Source: Cryobacterium sp. HLT2-28
GTDB taxonomy: Bacteria; Actinomycetota; Actinomycetes; Actinomycetales; Microbacteriaceae
Direction of reading: 5' to 3'
Length of the DNA: 64,000 nucleotides
Assembly: GCF_004402495.1 (NCBI RefSeq)
Contig: NZ_SOFH01000006.1
Location: 62,001-126,000, forward strand
Shown: piece by piece, positions 63,032-64,000 of the stretch
Layout of the letters: each line of letters begins with the position of its first letter
Position numbering within the stretch: position 1 is the first letter of the stretch
Translations under genes and position numbers: made by a program
The notes under the pieces: generated by a model
The model's input: only the letters and a program-made list of their open reading frames with translations
Database searches by the model: none
Told to the model about the DNA's origin: nothing

Positions 63032-64000
63032 ATGTCGGCAAAAGCCAGCAAAATCGGGACACAGACAGGGCCGCCGGCGGATGGTGGTCGGCACAGCACC
63101 GGCCGGTCCGGGGAACGCCGTTCGTTCGGACGCCTGGCCACGATCCCCCTGGTGATCATCAGCACCATCGCGATCACCCTGAACCTGGCCTCACCGGCGG
63201 ATGCCGCGACGATTGCGAAGAAGCCGCTGAAGAGCCGGAGCAACCTGCCGGGCGCGGTCCCGGCGACCGCCGTCCGCGGCCAGGTCACCCGCGCATCCGG
63301 CGAGGCGCCGCCCACCCAGTACACGGTGGTCGAGGGTGACACCGTCAGCGCGGTGGCCGGCCGGTTCGGCCTGTCGACGGCATCCGTGCTCGCCTTGAAC
63401 GGCCTCGGCTGGTCCGCCGTGATCTTCCCCGGCCAGACCCTCACCCTGGCCGGGCAGGCCGCACCGGTCGCCGCCGCGCCCACCCCGGTCGCCGCCGAGA
63501 TCGCCCGCTACACGATCGTGGCCGGTGACACCATCAGCGGCATCGCGGCCGCCCACGGCCTGTCGGCGGGCGACATCCTCAGCGCGAACGGCCTCGACCG
63601 TGGCAGCATCATCTTTCCCGGCCAGGCCATCGTGCTGCCCGGCGCGGCCGCGCCGGCAGCGGCACCCGCCGCCGCACCGGCGCCTCAGCCTGCCCTGGCT
63701 CCCCCGGCCGGCACGCACACCATCGTCGCCGGGGACACCATCGGGGCCATCGCGGCAGCGGCCGGGGTCTCCGTGCAGGCGGTGCTCGACGCCAACGGGC
63801 TCGGCTGGTCCAGCATCATCTACCCGGGCCAGGTGCTGGCGGTGCCGTCACTCGCCATCGAGCAGGTGTCGTCGGTCGCGTCCGCGCCGGCCGCTCCGGC
63901 CGCGGATCCCGTCCGCCCCGAGCCGACCGCCACCGTCGGCGTCGTCACGCCGCTGACCGATGAGATGCGCCAGAACGCGCGAATCATCGTCTCCGCCGGG
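63032..64000 (+). CDS. Secreted triple-LysM protein, 3' end outside the window
   Basis: 323 codons visible, open at the window end. A basic N-terminus and a hydrophobic signal (about 35-58, ending ASPADA) suggest secretion. Three LysM domains follow at about 97-140, 160-203 and 229-272, each with GDT and (F/Y)PGQ, separated by Ala/Pro linkers. LysM binds peptidoglycan GlcNAc. The last visible residues (DEMRQNARIIVSAG) look like the start of a transglycosylase/muramidase-type catalytic domain, but that domain is outside. ATG 63032 in frame; GGGGAAC lies upstream. Divergent from the Rv2175c-like gene. Confidence 0.85.
   Translation, partial: MSAKASKIGTQTGPPADGGRHSTGRSGERRSFGRLATIPLVIISTIAITLNLASPADAATIAKKPLKSRSNLPGAVPATAVRGQVTRASGEAPPTQYTVVEGDTVSAVAGRFGLSTASVLALNGLGWSAVIFPGQTLTLAGQAAPVAAAPTPVAAEIARYTIVAGDTISGIAAAHGLSAGDILSANGLDRGSIIFPGQAIVLPGAAAPAAAPAAAPAPQPALAPPAGTHTIVAGDTIGAIAAAAGVSVQAVLDANGLGWSSIIYPGQVLAVPSLAIEQVSSVASAPAAPAADPVRPEPTATVGVVTPLTDEMRQNARIIVSAG

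Overview
The window is chromosomal DNA of a high-GC Gram-positive actinobacterium. The best fit is the family Microbacteriaceae (Cryobacterium/Leifsonia-like). Grounds: very high third-position GC, frequent GTG and TTG starts, several probable leaderless mRNAs, an actinobacterial division cluster that has Wag31/DivIVA and SepF but no FtsA, and small actinobacterial families (DUF3040, Rv2175c-like). The genus is inference; no rRNA gene is present. Almost everything is core housekeeping. I see no prophage, insertion sequence, CRISPR array, tRNA or rRNA.

Layout. 1-4782 (minus): hrcA-dnaJ-rsmE-HIT-phoH-ybeY, heat shock and ribosome maturation, with a CIRCE operator before hrcA. 4952-5819 (plus): two tandem DUF4870 membrane proteins. 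5843-9579 (minus): lepA-DUF1990-hemW. 9891-11019 (plus): an alpha/beta hydrolase, then rpsT with a strong terminator. 11180-20025 (minus): comEA-comEC-holA, leuS and pabB. 20035-25996 (minus): cydABDC, cytochrome bd oxidase plus its assembly exporter. It faces a divergent blaI-M56 protease pair (26091-27587) across two perfect operator palindromes. 27711-31730 (minus): a TetR regulator and a four-gene osmoprotectant ABC importer. 31859-41821: an App1-like phosphatase (plus), pyrD, hisD and nrdR (minus), a flavin reductase (plus), a PlsC-like acyltransferase, dnaE and rluD (minus).

41829-60658 (minus) is a near-complete division and cell-wall cluster, in transcription order mraZ-rsmH-ftsL-ftsI-murE-murF-mraY-murD-ftsW-murG-murC-ftsQ-ftsZ-yggS-sepF-yggT-divIVA-lspA. 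It starts at a promoter carrying three MraZ boxes at exact 10-bp spacing. Many genes in it are coupled by stop/start overlaps. It takes UDP-MurNAc to lipid II (MurC-F, MraY, MurG) and supplies the septal machine (FtsW, FtsI, FtsQ, FtsL, FtsZ, SepF) and the polar growth organiser (DivIVA). The right end holds a DUF3040 protein, a polyprenyl diphosphate synthase, an Rv2175c-like DNA-binding protein and the start of a secreted triple-LysM protein.

Observations beyond the genes: (i) a pair of BlaI-type operators joining respiration (cyd) to a BlaI/M56 sensor pair; (ii) short tandem duplications, 14-16 bp when they span gene ends (hrcA, leuS, tetR, blaI stop codons) but multiples of 3 inside coding regions (comEC, M56, holA, pyrD, ftsL, cydC); (iii) a 19-bp perfect inverted repeat between M56 and the ABC operon that looks like a dispersed element; (iv) a MurE substrate-loop motif (DFHPR) unlike the usual DNPR; (v) a probable homopolymer frameshift at the ftsL 3' end.
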